64,000 nucleotides of DNA from the NCBI GenBank assembly GCA_003260075.1, contig QLIY01000074.1, forward strand, positions 62,001 to 126,000, written 5' to 3'. The DNA is from Phallusia mammillata. Its lineage: Eukaryota; Chordata; Ascidiacea; Phlebobranchia; Ascidiidae. The position numbers were made by a program, and so were the translations under genes. The notes under the pieces are model-generated. The model saw only the letters and a program-made list of their open reading frames with translations, was not told the DNA's origin and did no database searches. Of the stretch, positions 14,301-27,100 are shown in pieces. Each line of letters starts with the position of its first letter. Position 1 is the first letter of the stretch.

Positions 14301-17300
14301 ATTTCTGTTATTAGAAGAAACAATTTATGCTTTTTATCTGTTTTTATGAAACAATTCAATATTATCCTGATCAGAAGCAAGAATCTTTCTTTTATACATT
14401 TTATTGTCTGTGGGAGATTCGTTAAATAACAAAACTGTTTCAACCTGCAGCTGGGATATTTTCTTGGATCCATTCGTGCCAACGGTTTGTCTTTCTTCAA
14501 AATCGAGTAAAGTCTTCCCACCAACTGGGCAGCCAATTGGTCTGGGTCATTTTGTAAAACGAATTTGGAGAGATATAAAGACTCTGCCAGCAAACGAAGG
14601 TCATTGTCACTTGGGTACAAAGCAAGAGTTGCCGAAAAGTCCTCCATCAGTGCCTGTATAAATTTATAGTTTTTTTTATTATAAAGTAAGCTGCAGACAG
14701 TCCACAGTGTTTCGAACTAAATGGTCCAGACCAGGGGTCGGCAACCTTTCAAGCGGCGCGTGCCATTTTAATTGCTATTTCCATGTGGTACTGGCTTCGC
14801 GTGCCAAGTTTTTTGTGGGTAATAGTGAATTGTGCCAGGTGACCCTAAAAGTAAGCAGAAAGCAAGCAGTGTTTTGTGCATGTACGCGGGATTTTAAGAC
14901 AATGTCATGATAAAAAAAACAGACAATGTACCAGATTAAATTAGTACTTTAATATAACACGCAAATCGGTGGGGGGGGGGGATAGTAAGCAGAAAGCAAA
15001 GAGTGTTTTGTGCATGTACGCGGGATTTTAAGACAATGTGATGATAAAAAAAACAGGCAATGTACCAGATTAAATTAGTACTTTAATATAACACGCAAAT
15101 CGGTGGCGTGCCAAGAAAAAGCACTTCGCGTGCCAACCTTGGCAAGCGTATCAGGGGTATTGACCCCTGGTCCAGAAGGTGACAAGAGATTGGCCGTATG
15201 AGCTAATGTAGCTACCTTAGCCCACACTCCAGTTTGTTGGGAGAAACAGGTTGAAAAGCCACCATACTTAACACACCACTTTAATGCCATAACTGGACAT
15301 AAACCAAAAAACTGGTCAAGCACCTACTTGGGAACCAAAGCAATGGCTTTTGTATATGTTTTTCGTTTTGGCAAATTCTGTACTGTTTTCTTTCTGTTGG
15401 GTTAATTAAATGAAGTTCACTGGGTTTCAATAAAAGCTGTGTAAAGAAACCATTTTGTACTTGCTGTCACGCCCACCTACCTCAAACGACACGCCCCTTA
15501 TTTTAGCCAACAGCCATTCGTAGTTGCACAAAATATCATCTTTTACAGAACCAAGTGGGCGACACTTTAAATAATGATGAAAGGATTCATTCAGTCTTCT
15601 TAGGTTGTAGATTAAACTACTCGAAGCAGAGCCTGTACCAGTTCGGTCTTCGCTTTCCGTTTTGTCTGTAATACACCAGCACCAAAAGGCAAATATGTTC
15701 AAGATATCTTACGGGTAATACAGTGGTTCCCAAACTTTTTTCTATTAAGGCGCATTTTAGAAAAAACAAAAATTATTTGGCGCACTTCGAACATTTGAAT
15801 AAAACATATTTTGACAAAGGCACTAACTATGAGGTCATAAAGCCGCTATACAGGTCACTCTCATAGTTAAATAGCCTAGTTGAACATCTCAGAGACGTGG
15901 AGCATGTTGGCCTAGTGGTCTAAGCACCTGGTACTACTACTCTACTTGATTGATTTTAATTTCAATATTTTTTGCGGCACACCTAATGACATCTCACGGC
16001 ACACCAGTGTGCCGCGGCGCATAGTTTGGGAACCACTGGGGTAATACAATGCAATCCATCTAACGTAGAGTCTAATGCGGTAAATATACATATAATAAGT
16101 TTAGAATCATTTGGACAAAACTGGTACATATGCAAAACATCCCAAAATGGCTTTCAAGAAATATTTATAGGTAATGAAAAAATAATAGGTAATGTTTGAA
16201 AACGATCTATTATAATTTCAATAAATTTTATGACCTAATACGTTTTTGCCAGCGCGTAACATTAAAGTATTTTTATCAATTTTAATTTACCAATATACGT
16301 ACTTGTGACGGCGATGGCATCAATATGTTTCGCATGCCAGTATAAAGGTTGGCAGGTGTCAGGCGGTTTATCGACAGTGACATTTGTTGCCACACTGTCA
16401 GCGAAGTAGCTGGCCATCAGTTTGTGGTAGTAGGTTTTGTTTTCAGGTTGTGGCATATACCTAAAAGTAAACCAAGTTAACAATTTTTGCCGAATCATTT
16501 TAAGACCTTTAAATAATGACCCCTTAGTTACTGAACAGGTTATTAGCCACATTAAATGTGTACACAATACTTTTTGAACTGATTATAACAGTTTCTATAG
16601 ATTTAAAAATTTAAGAAATGAATTAATTTACGAGTGTATCGTTAAAAAAATTGAGTTGTAGGAATCTGGCTTGAAGATATAAGGCACAAATTTAAATGAT
16701 GTTTGGGTTAGGGTCTATTTCGTGGGCAGGAATGAAACCGTTTCAAACTGTTAAGTAAAGAATTTGGTGAAAGAAGGTTTGAAACCACTGCCCTAACGCT
16801 TGCAACTTCACATGGTAATAAAACAAACAATACAAACCTTAAAGCGCAAACGCGTGCATAAACCTCATGTCTCCACTTCAGTGTTGTCACGTGATCAGAT
16901 GAGGTCTCGACGAGGCAGAATCTAATGTCGGCCAACAGACCCTCCCACAAAATAGAAGGTATTCTTCTGACAGCCACAGTTTGAAATGCAGAAGCTAATT
17001 TCTTTTTTGTATGCTTCGAACCCTTGTCACTGACTGACGACTTTTTCTGAGTCAAACCTTTGACAACATTTACTTTCATCTGCATTCGTCTTTTATTCAC
17101 ATCCAAGGGTTTGCTTCGCTCTAAAAGATCACCAATCCACTTTCCAACGTTGCGGTCGATTGACAACAGGTAGAGCATGTCTGATGACGTCAGACCGTGC
17201 AACGATGACGTCAGAAAGCACGCGCAGGCCGCCACTAGGGGACGCCCGTGCAGATCTTCGTAGTTTCGAAATAGGCAGTGGACAAACTCCTCAATACAGA

Positions 17301-20300
17301 TACCTTTGTGTGGTAACTGTGATTCGCATACTTCCTTGCGCTCATTGGATGTCCACTTGCTACCGATTGATGCGCAAATTGCGACAGCTAGCGGACGGGC
17401 ACACTCCTGACATTTTTCAATTATTATAGTTTGTTGCTGGTTGGTCAGGGTACGGTTATATTTTTTCATAGAAATTTGAAGCAGTTTTTCAACATCGGTT
17501 AGAACGTCGCACGCCGGTTTAGCTTCTAAAATTTGTTGAGGCTGCTTTTTGGCCGCCAGAGGGGGCACAAGAACAAAATTTACAAGCACTTCTTTGTCGT
17601 CACTGTCAATAGTGTTGTGCGCACACATAGCCTCGAAGCAGTCGTTGTTGGTACTCTTTTCGTTTGTGTTTAAAGTTAGGTTACCATTCATGGACACAAT
17701 CAGCTTAACAAACTTCGGCAGCCGATCGGGGAGCCATTTTAACTTTCTTGCATCGTGCTGGCTTGAAATTGCGTCCAAATTATCCAAAAACACAAACAAT
17801 GGCCGCGACTTTGTTCCACATTTCTTAAGCAAATTGGCAAACTTAACCGACAGAGACCGAAAATCTATGTCCGTGGACCTTTTGGATTTGTATTTCTGGG
17901 TGATTCGCTGGGTTTGCTCGTTTTCGCTACTTTGTGGATTTGATTCAAATTGAATTGTGTCCACTATGTGTCGCAACTGAGTACATATGCCGGATAGAAG
18001 GGTTCTCGGCTGGGCTGATTCACCAGTTACGCCGATACTCCTACACAAATACCAAAAAAATCGTAAATTACCGGTTAAGCTGGTGCGGGAACTTTTAGGT
18101 TTAGGTAAAGTGTCATCCGCTAAGCCAGTGGTTCTCAATCTCATACGGATCGCGTACCACCTGACAATTTTTTATATCGCTGCGTGCCATCTAAATGTCC
18201 TAAACCCTGTTTGAATGGATAGAACAAGAAAAATCATTTTCTCAACCCGGCTAGCATATTTAGCAATTTCATAAGAATGTCCAAAATACGAGTTTCGTCC
18301 AAACCAGGGCTGATTAGTTGGGGCAGATGATTTGCAAAGTTAGATCGGACTTAACCTATCACAGAAAGCTACTCGCGTACCACCTGAAAAGTTGGTAAGC
18401 GTACCACAGTTTGAGAACCACTGCGCTAAGCTAATATAATGCAGTGCAAGCAAGATAGTGCAACACTTTTTTGGTTGTTTTTGAGCAGATCAATGCATCC
18501 AGTTCTATTTTTCTGCGACCTAATCACTACAGAACAGTTAGAATCGCTAGCGAAAGTTTGGTACGCAACAAATGAAAGCCAACTTATGCTGTATAAAGTT
18601 TTCCAATTTTGTCAATTACATTTTGCCCTACAGTGAATAAAATTGCTCATCCTTGACTTAGTAAAAAAAAACTGGTTTTGTATATTCACCTAAAAAGAAC
18701 TCTGCAAGACAGGTGATTGTCACTGTGGCTTGGCAAGGTCATCCACGAGTTTGCAAGCATCATACCACGCGCTAAGATAGACGATTTGCCCACCCCACAT
18801 TCGCCATAGACAACAAGAGGCTTTCTGTATGTGCGTAAACACATGAAATACAAACATATCAAGTTTCGGAACAGAATAAAAGTAATGTAGAACATATAAA
18901 GCTTTCAATTGAGTTTTTTTAGATAGTCCAGGTTTCCTCTTCGGCAAAGTATCAGGAATCTTAATTTTGCCTAATTTAAATGCATGATCAGCCTTTAATC
19001 AAATAGTAAAAACGATTACCATATGCAGCCCTGTATATTTCTAATAGGCAAACTATTAGGAATAGGCATTTCGCAGCAATATAGGGCAAAACCAATACCC
19101 AAGTAAACAATGACTGTCACATTTTCGATATTAAATAGTGATGGGACGATACCAGGTTTTGAAGCGAGTACCGAGTATGAGTACCACGTGTATACCTTCG
19201 ACACCGAGAATTAAATATAGTGTTGTACTTAGTTGTGAATCACAACCTAGTTCATCTGCCATGGCCGGGGTACATGCACGCACACACACATGCAGAAACA
19301 ATGTGATTTATACACGATAGCGAAATAAAAGATAGGGTAACCTGGCGGAAGTTTTTCCGGATTTTGTGCTGTCTGAAGCAAATATTGGCAAAAAGTTGCC
19401 CGTATTCTTATAGTGTAAACCGGTTTTGGGTATCGAAAACGGAGGCAAAATACTGCAATACCGAGTATGACTATCGATACCACTGAAATCGTCCAATACC
19501 ATCGATACCGAGTAACGAGTTCCGGGTACTCGTCCCATCACTAATATTAAATCTATACAGTACTACAATACCTGTTCTTCGAAGAACGAAGATATGAGCG
19601 CATAACCTTTATGACGTCATCTCTGCCATAGAAATCAGCAGCAAGGTCAGTGGCAAACTTCGTATGGTCGGCAGCTTCTTCTAATGCAAAATCCCTATCC
19701 TATAACCACGGGAAACTCATTAAAAGAAAACACAACCTAATCACAGTCACATTGTCCAACCTTTACAGTCGTTTGCCGTTGCTCCAATGCATTGCTGATC
19801 TGCATTGTACACACGTTATAGAAGTCTAAGCGCAGGCGATCGAGGTATGCCGACCAGGCACGTACGTCACTGTTTCTGACGTCATTGGAATTGCGTGACG
19901 TGTACGCTAGTTTCACTTGTTTCCATGTAAGGGGGTAGTCCCGGTTATTGGTGTAACCGACCTAAAATTTTACCATTTTTTTACTGTTGTTTATTTTATA
20001 CAGTAAACCTCGGTTAAACCGGATTCGGTTAATCCAGATCTTCGCCCACTTTGGCAAAACTCACGATACAAATGATTAGGCTTCAAATAATCGACACCAG
20101 TTAATCCTGATCTTCGCCTAATCCGGACAATTTTTTGAGTCCAAACGGGTCCGGATTGACCGAGGTTTGCTGTCACTTATTTCGAGTCACAAAAAAGTTA
20201 TGAATTTTTTTCAAATACAAGTACAGAAAAACAATTTTCCAATTATAATGATAAATTACAAGTTTTTTGTTTTTTGTTTTTTATTTTAATGGTTGTTTCA

Positions 20301-21073
20301 TATTTCAAGGCCCATTTTAAAATTTTAACCAAAGCCCTATTATGTTACCATATAATAATAAGTTGCTGTACTTCTTTACACCCTTGTAATTTATATCACT
20401 TTAAAGTCATCTTTACAATTCCTACCTGTTCAACGAGTTCATTTTTGAAGTCGCTTATTGTGTTCAGGTGTAATTGGTCGATTGAGTTGTTGGTTGGATT
20501 AATTGGAAGAAAGTTTCTTGAATTTTCGTCGACATGCAGTTCGCTGAGGTCTGCAATTTGACGTCGAAACCAAAAACAAGATTCGCTGGCGTGGATGTTT
20601 GCTCGGGAGAGAATTAAACGAGACTCTTCAACCACCGCTGCAAAAAATAAGATTTTAATGTAAAATGATCAGTTTATTGAATAAACTGTTGCTGCCAGGC
20701 ATATTGTATCAACACAATTTGAGCTCTTCCCGCAGTCTTTATTAAAGTATGCCAACGATTCGATGTCCCATACGAGACACCTTCATCAGGGTAATGACAT
20801 AAACTCCATTTTTGTGTGTTTCGCCGCCCTTTTCGCTTTATAATAACTAGCACTGTTTGCAGTTTATGTCATTACCCTGATGAGGGTGTCTCGTATGGGA
20901 CATCGAAACGTTGGCATACTTTAATAAAGACTGCGGGAAGAGCTCAAATTTTGTTGATCAGTTTATTGTTGCTCAAAAAACAATTATTCTTTCCATGATT
21001 AAACAAAACATATCTTTAATAATGAGTTTAGTAAACTTTATCCTAGATGAGCCAAATACAATTGACATGATTT

Positions 21074-21135
<62 letters not shown>

Positions 21136-24100
21136 CGTGGGCCACACCATCATATAACACAAGTTGTCCAAGGCCACACCATCATATAACACACTTACTT
21201 TTTGGCTTGTCAAAAACATTATATTGCTAAGATGAACATACATACATAACTGGGATCAGCCCTGAAGCGTCCATGCAGTATAGTGATCATGGCATACTCA
21301 AATATGAATCATAGTACGCCAGGCATATTGCAGGGGTTATACCGAATCAGCCGGTCACCAAACAGTTTAGCAGGCCACAACCCAATTAAATGGGCTGCAT
21401 TTGGCGCGCCGGTCCAAACCCCCTTGGCTGTAGTATCAGGTTATCCGTTATCTAAGTGTATGCATCAAAAATTAAGTTGCGATTACCCGCCTTGCGATTA
21501 AGTGGAACCGTCTAAACAAGGATTAAATAATAACGCCACACAATGTTCCAAATACAAGCAAAAAATTTATCGCTGATGGTAAACGCAACGAACCCAAAAC
21601 TTTTAACCATTTTTTTCAGATTGCAATGTTCTAATTACTTGGAAGAAAAAGCGTGTTTCTCCATTTAACAATGCTGTGGGGGGGGGGTTAAACAAGGATT
21701 AAACAATAACGCCACACAATTTTCCAAATACAAGCAACAAAATTTATCGCTGATGGTAAACTCAACGAACCCAAAACTTTTAACCATTTTTTTCATATTA
21801 CAATGCTCTAATTACTTGGAAGAAAAAGCGTGTTTCTCCATTTAACAATGCTGTCGAGTTGTTCAAGTTGCTGATTTCCGATTAGATCCGCGTTAGAATA
21901 ATAATCCAGAATATTGAGAATTCTTTTCTTGACTTGCATCCATAACTGCTGCTCTCTTCTTATCTTTTCCTGTTCTGTCCTCTGATTGGTTGATATAACG
22001 GAAGCGTAGGTTTTGTATTGTGATCTGATTGGTTGCAAAATTGGTTTGGTTACTTAGTTGACAAATAGGATTAAAACTACCTGGAAATATGGATAATAAA
22101 CATACTACATTTTGTGTTTTGGAAATTAGTATTTCTAAATTTCGTGTTTAAAATCGGTTTCAAAATCTAAGAAAAACTGCCCAAAGTTTGGATTAGACTG
22201 CTCTATTTAACGATGTATCAAAGACCCCCAAACAAAAAGTATGTTTTTTGACAACACCGCCAATATGGCTGGGGGGGGGGAACAACGGATGCGTAGGTTT
22301 TGTATTGAGATCTGATTGGTTGCAAAATTGGTTTGGTTACTTAGTTGACAAATAGGTATTAAAAAATGCTTTGAAGGATAATAAACATACTACATTTTGT
22401 GCTTTTGAATTAGTATTTCTACAATTCTTGTTTAAAACCGGTTTTGAAAGCCAATATATAATGCTTATGGTTTGGACCAGACCAGTGGTTCCCAACAGGG
22501 GAGGAATTTACTTCATTTGGTACACGTGGTTTGTAAATAGACACTTTAGCTGTGGGAATATAAGCTGTGAAGTTAATAAAATGCCCAATTTTAAATGATT
22601 ATTGTATGGTTTAGTATCTACTATGTAGTGTAATGGGGAGTAATGAGAATGTTTTAAATTGTCAAGAGAGGAATTCATCAATAATGGTTGGAAACCACTG
22701 GATTAGATTGTTACATTTAGCTGACTGTTATTGGGTGTATTGGGCCAACATTACAAAGCATAAAAAATACCATTAGACCAAAAGTACGCTATTGTGACAA
22801 AACCCGTAACTACGTAAATCACTTCTTCCATGTAAGCAAAATCTGCAAGTGGTTTTGAAAATAATCGCAAAATACCAACCTAATTGATTTGAGTCTGTAC
22901 ACAGGCGGTTTAGCATTTTCATCTAAGTGATACCAACAAAGAGGGGGGGGGGTTTCTCGGTCGCTCGTATTTTCCTGAGCAAGAGACTTAAGAGCCATTC
23001 CTCCAACCTAGTGGCCCCCAAATGTTGAACTAAATTGAAGACCCCAACTGCCTGAGTCGGAAAAAAACAAAAATTAAATGATTTAACAGACTTGCAATAA
23101 AACAGGCAGCAGACTCATTGTGAGCGCGTTTAAGCGTTGCCCGCCGAGAAAAAAAATGAAACAAACCCTAAATTACGCAAATTGGTTCTTCCATACAGGC
23201 TAAATCCAAAATTGCTTTTAAAAGATATATTTATAAAATGACACAACATTATATCATAAAATACCAACCTAATGGATTTGAGACTGTACACAGGCGGTTT
23301 AGCATTTTCATCTAAGTGATACCAACAAAGAAGCAGGTTTTTCTTTTCCTGGACACGACGTAACTTTTCACGTAACGCCGTCATTTGGCCTTCTAGATTG
23401 GCGGAAGTTTCAACAGTCCCGTCCGAACGACTTTGATCTAAATTGACATCCAAGTCAATTTTAATGATTGGAACACACATACAGTGTACATTTTTAGTTT
23501 ATCTAAGCAGTACACCAATGTAACGGTCATGTCTTTAACCTTCCTTTGTCACGATGCCTTCAACCATGGGTTGTTAAACACTGTTCGTGTTATAAGCCGG
23601 TATGGGCATTCATCAACCTACGGACCCCTACGACTCCGACCCTGAATTTTACTCTAAATTTGACATTGACTTGAACTCTGATTTTGACTCTGACTCTGAC
23701 TCTGACTCCAATCGAGTTTACTCACTCACTTTCTTGTGATTCGCTGTCACATAACGCTTTATAACACGTTGTAGCTGCAGCGCGTTCCATTATCCACTCA
23801 TTGTGCCCGCTATTATTTTGCGCTCCATAACGTTTCCACCTTGAGCAGCCATTTTCATATTGGTGATTGTTTTAGTGCAATTGTGTCGCTATGTTTTCTT
23901 TCACCAAGCGAAATAAACTCAACTCATCTGTTTTTGGAAACTGTGCATGGTACACACATTGCAACTAGAACTGATAAGATTAAACACTTACTGGATGGTG
24001 AAGACGGTGTCCTTGTATCTGAGTTTGGTTTCGATTCAGAAGCATTGCTTGATGTTACAAGCTGTTCATTTACTTGGCTTGACACGGTGGAACCTGACAA

Positions 24101-27100
24101 AACAACGTTTGGTATAATATTAAGTTTTGTTTGTTTTTTGTTTGATATAAAAATAATCTTTTCTTCTGTTTCAGTAAAAATATTTTTCTTCTGTCACAAG
24201 TTCGGGAAATGTTTATTTCCAGACTGAAATCAGTGTTGACAGTGTTGTAAAAACAAATTAATTTCGCTAAAAAGCACCTTCAGTGTCTAGAGAGCAATTT
24301 TCTTCTGTTTGTTGGTTAGCAAATTTGAACAGAGGCTGCAGTTTTAACGTTTTGTATCATCTTTTTACAGAACTTTAATTAGTGAAATTTTTAATTATTT
24401 GCCAACATTATACCAAAGGATTGTGCTTTTAAGACAGGACAAATGTTTTAATAAACCATATAAAAGACGCTACATTTTGTAAACATTTTTTCATAGTAGT
24501 CAGCAGGTTATAAAATGTACAGTAGCTTAGCCAGAAAAAAAGTTTTGTATCAAGTGGCCAAGTTTTGTATCAAGTGGTTATATGGGACTAAATACGTTGG
24601 TTTAACACTTTGATACATCCCCACTCTCGTCTACAGCAAATTCTGAGTGTTGAAATCTAGGTATTCAACGAGCGAGAATTATTATTTCTGATTTTTACTT
24701 GTTTGGTCGTCGGAATTCTCTTGAACAGCTGCGGCACAACTTCTTCTGATCTGAAGTATCTGCAATTCCAGCTCGTTAGTCTCATCGTCAATAGCTCCAG
24801 TGACGATGTCGTAAATTTGGGATTCAATTGTTGCGGGTATTTGGGGTTGCTGGACTTTTCCATCAGTCAAAAAGCACTAAATGGGTAAAAAAATGCAGCA
24901 TGCAGGTTTTTGGTGTACGTTAAGTGGGATAAATTTGAGTTTAGAAATATTGTTTGTAACTTACAGTGTTTTACGTCAGGCCTGGCCTTTTCCGGCCACA
25001 GACTCAGTATCATTTGGGCCGTGTTTTAACAACTTTCGGGCCTAATTCGAGCTTTATTTCGAAAACGGTTTCAGATCTGGTTTAGGCCTCAATTTACACG
25101 TAGCAGTCAAAATTACTTGAGTATTTCTCGAAATTGACTTAGAAGCACTACAAAAGGGCCTATTCAGCAATTTGATAATATATATGCTGGACTAACAGAA
25201 CTAAAAGCGTGTTTTTGTTTTATATTACGTTATACCAGTGGTTCCCAACCGGGGAGGAATTCCTCCCTAGGGAGGAATTTTATGAGTTTAGGGGAGGAAT
25301 TTCATAAAAACAGTAAAAAACATTTTTTATGTTGGAAATGTTTCAGAATATTTTTGCATATACATTAGGGATGTCCAGGGTTTTTTTTAAGGTTTGGTTT
25401 GGGTGACCGCTAAGTAGTTTTAAGAGACCGCAAGTGTTTCATTTAAATACCAAAAAATAGCCATATTTGCTTAAACGGATTATTTATTAGGCTACTGGCA
25501 AATTTTGTGAAACCGCTAGAGAAATTTGAAAACACCTTAAAAAAACACTGGGGATGTCCATCATAATTTGTATGTAGTTCACATTTGGAACCGGTTGTAA
25601 AGGATTCTAAAATAGACGTCCCTAATTATAAGGTCTGCTTGTACATACGGGCGCATGCTAAGTTTCAGACGCTTAAATTAATCGATTGTTGTCGTAACAA
25701 AGTCCATTCTTTTAACATTTTTTGTTTTTTTACAATCTAGCTGTTGCTTAGTTTCTTAAAAACTGAACAGTTTACAGTTAATAACCAGTATGTGTAATGA
25801 AACTAGATTCTTGGCTACATATCATTGTCTTGTGTAGAACTCAGCTGTAGCATAAGTGCGCCACGTTACTCTGTCACGAACTGCGCCACGTATACAACTA
25901 CTTTCAGAGCGCAAACAAGAGCAAATTTCGCATTCAGTTCTTATGGGGAGAAATGAATAGTTCGAAAATGGGCGCAGGGAGGAATGTAACAAAAAAGGTT
26001 GGGAACCACTGCGTTATACGGTACCTAACTTATTACATCATTATTACGTTTAAGCAGTAAGCTACTTGTGCTTTATGAGTATGAAAATCATTCGAGAAAA
26101 AAGCATTGAACTTATATACTATGAGTTACTGTAAAAAATGGCGGCTTTGGGCCGAATTTTACCAACTTACCATAAATTTTGTTCCTATACCCTGCGTTTC
26201 AGCTTTTCTGATCAACGACTTTCTAAGATTTGCAAGTGTATGACTGGAATCCACAAAAAATCGACTTGTTTCCGCAGCTAGAGGAGAATCACACAGCTCA
26301 GTGGGAAAGTTGTTTACGTCAATTATCTCCAACGTCAGACTCCGCTCACGACAGAAGTGACGTAATCGTGACGTCAGAGTGTCGTGAATGGCGTTGCGTT
26401 CGACGATCGAGTCCAGACACGCCGAGCTAAGGTAGATGATAACCTTCGAAGAGTAGTGAAATTTAATTGGAGAAAATGTTAAAGGAAAATTGAAACATAG
26501 GTACACAATTCATGGTTTTAAAAATTCTAACCATAAACAAACAAGTTGCTGCCGAAACGTCATGTTTTATACAAATGCACTGGCTTGTTGGTTTCTTGTA
26601 GAATGGAAACAACTTTATTTTACCTTTCGCTGTAGCGAGGGAACATGTCCAGTTACGTCACCATTGTATACAGCCACTAACAACGCGTGTAGCTCTTCAG
26701 GAGAAATGTTGGCGTTTGTTGGTTGGACATTAGACCTGTTAGAATACATTATGTGTACCCTTAAAGTTGCTAATCCTTTAGTTGTATGCATTAGTGATTT
26801 TATTTTATGCCTATTTATGCTTGATTGATTTTGCCATGTGGCAGTTTGCCAAGATGTTTCAGATTAGTCAGTGTTCATTGTGGTTGACTTGGTTCTTTAT
26901 TCGAAATGTGTTTATATGTCTACTGATATGTGTGTGTTCCACAATTATGTTTATTAATGATCTGTTTATGTTTCTATTTGAATAAGCAATAAAATAAGTT
27001 TGCAAGACCTAATTTGTTTAATAGTTCCGTTAATTTTGTCCGAATAAAGAGCTTTGTGACGTTACACTTACGCGTCAGTTTCCCCAGCAACGGGGCTTGG

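Larger units (their letters stand above)
21816..26443 (-). other. DUF4062-like segment of the NWD-like protein
   Basis: Exon 10 (26443-26171) opens with VIIYLSSACLDSIVERNAIH, which matches the Rossmann-like start of DUF4062 domains (strand, SS, D, ERNA/ERDAL). It is followed by LRHFCRERSLTLEIIDVNNF. Exon 13 has LLLCWYHLDENAKPPVYSL, equivalent to the RWYxLDxNxxPPVYxL motif of NWD proteins. In STAND ATPases this domain sits directly before the NACHT module. The identification comes from remembered family motifs, not a search. Confidence 0.75.
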
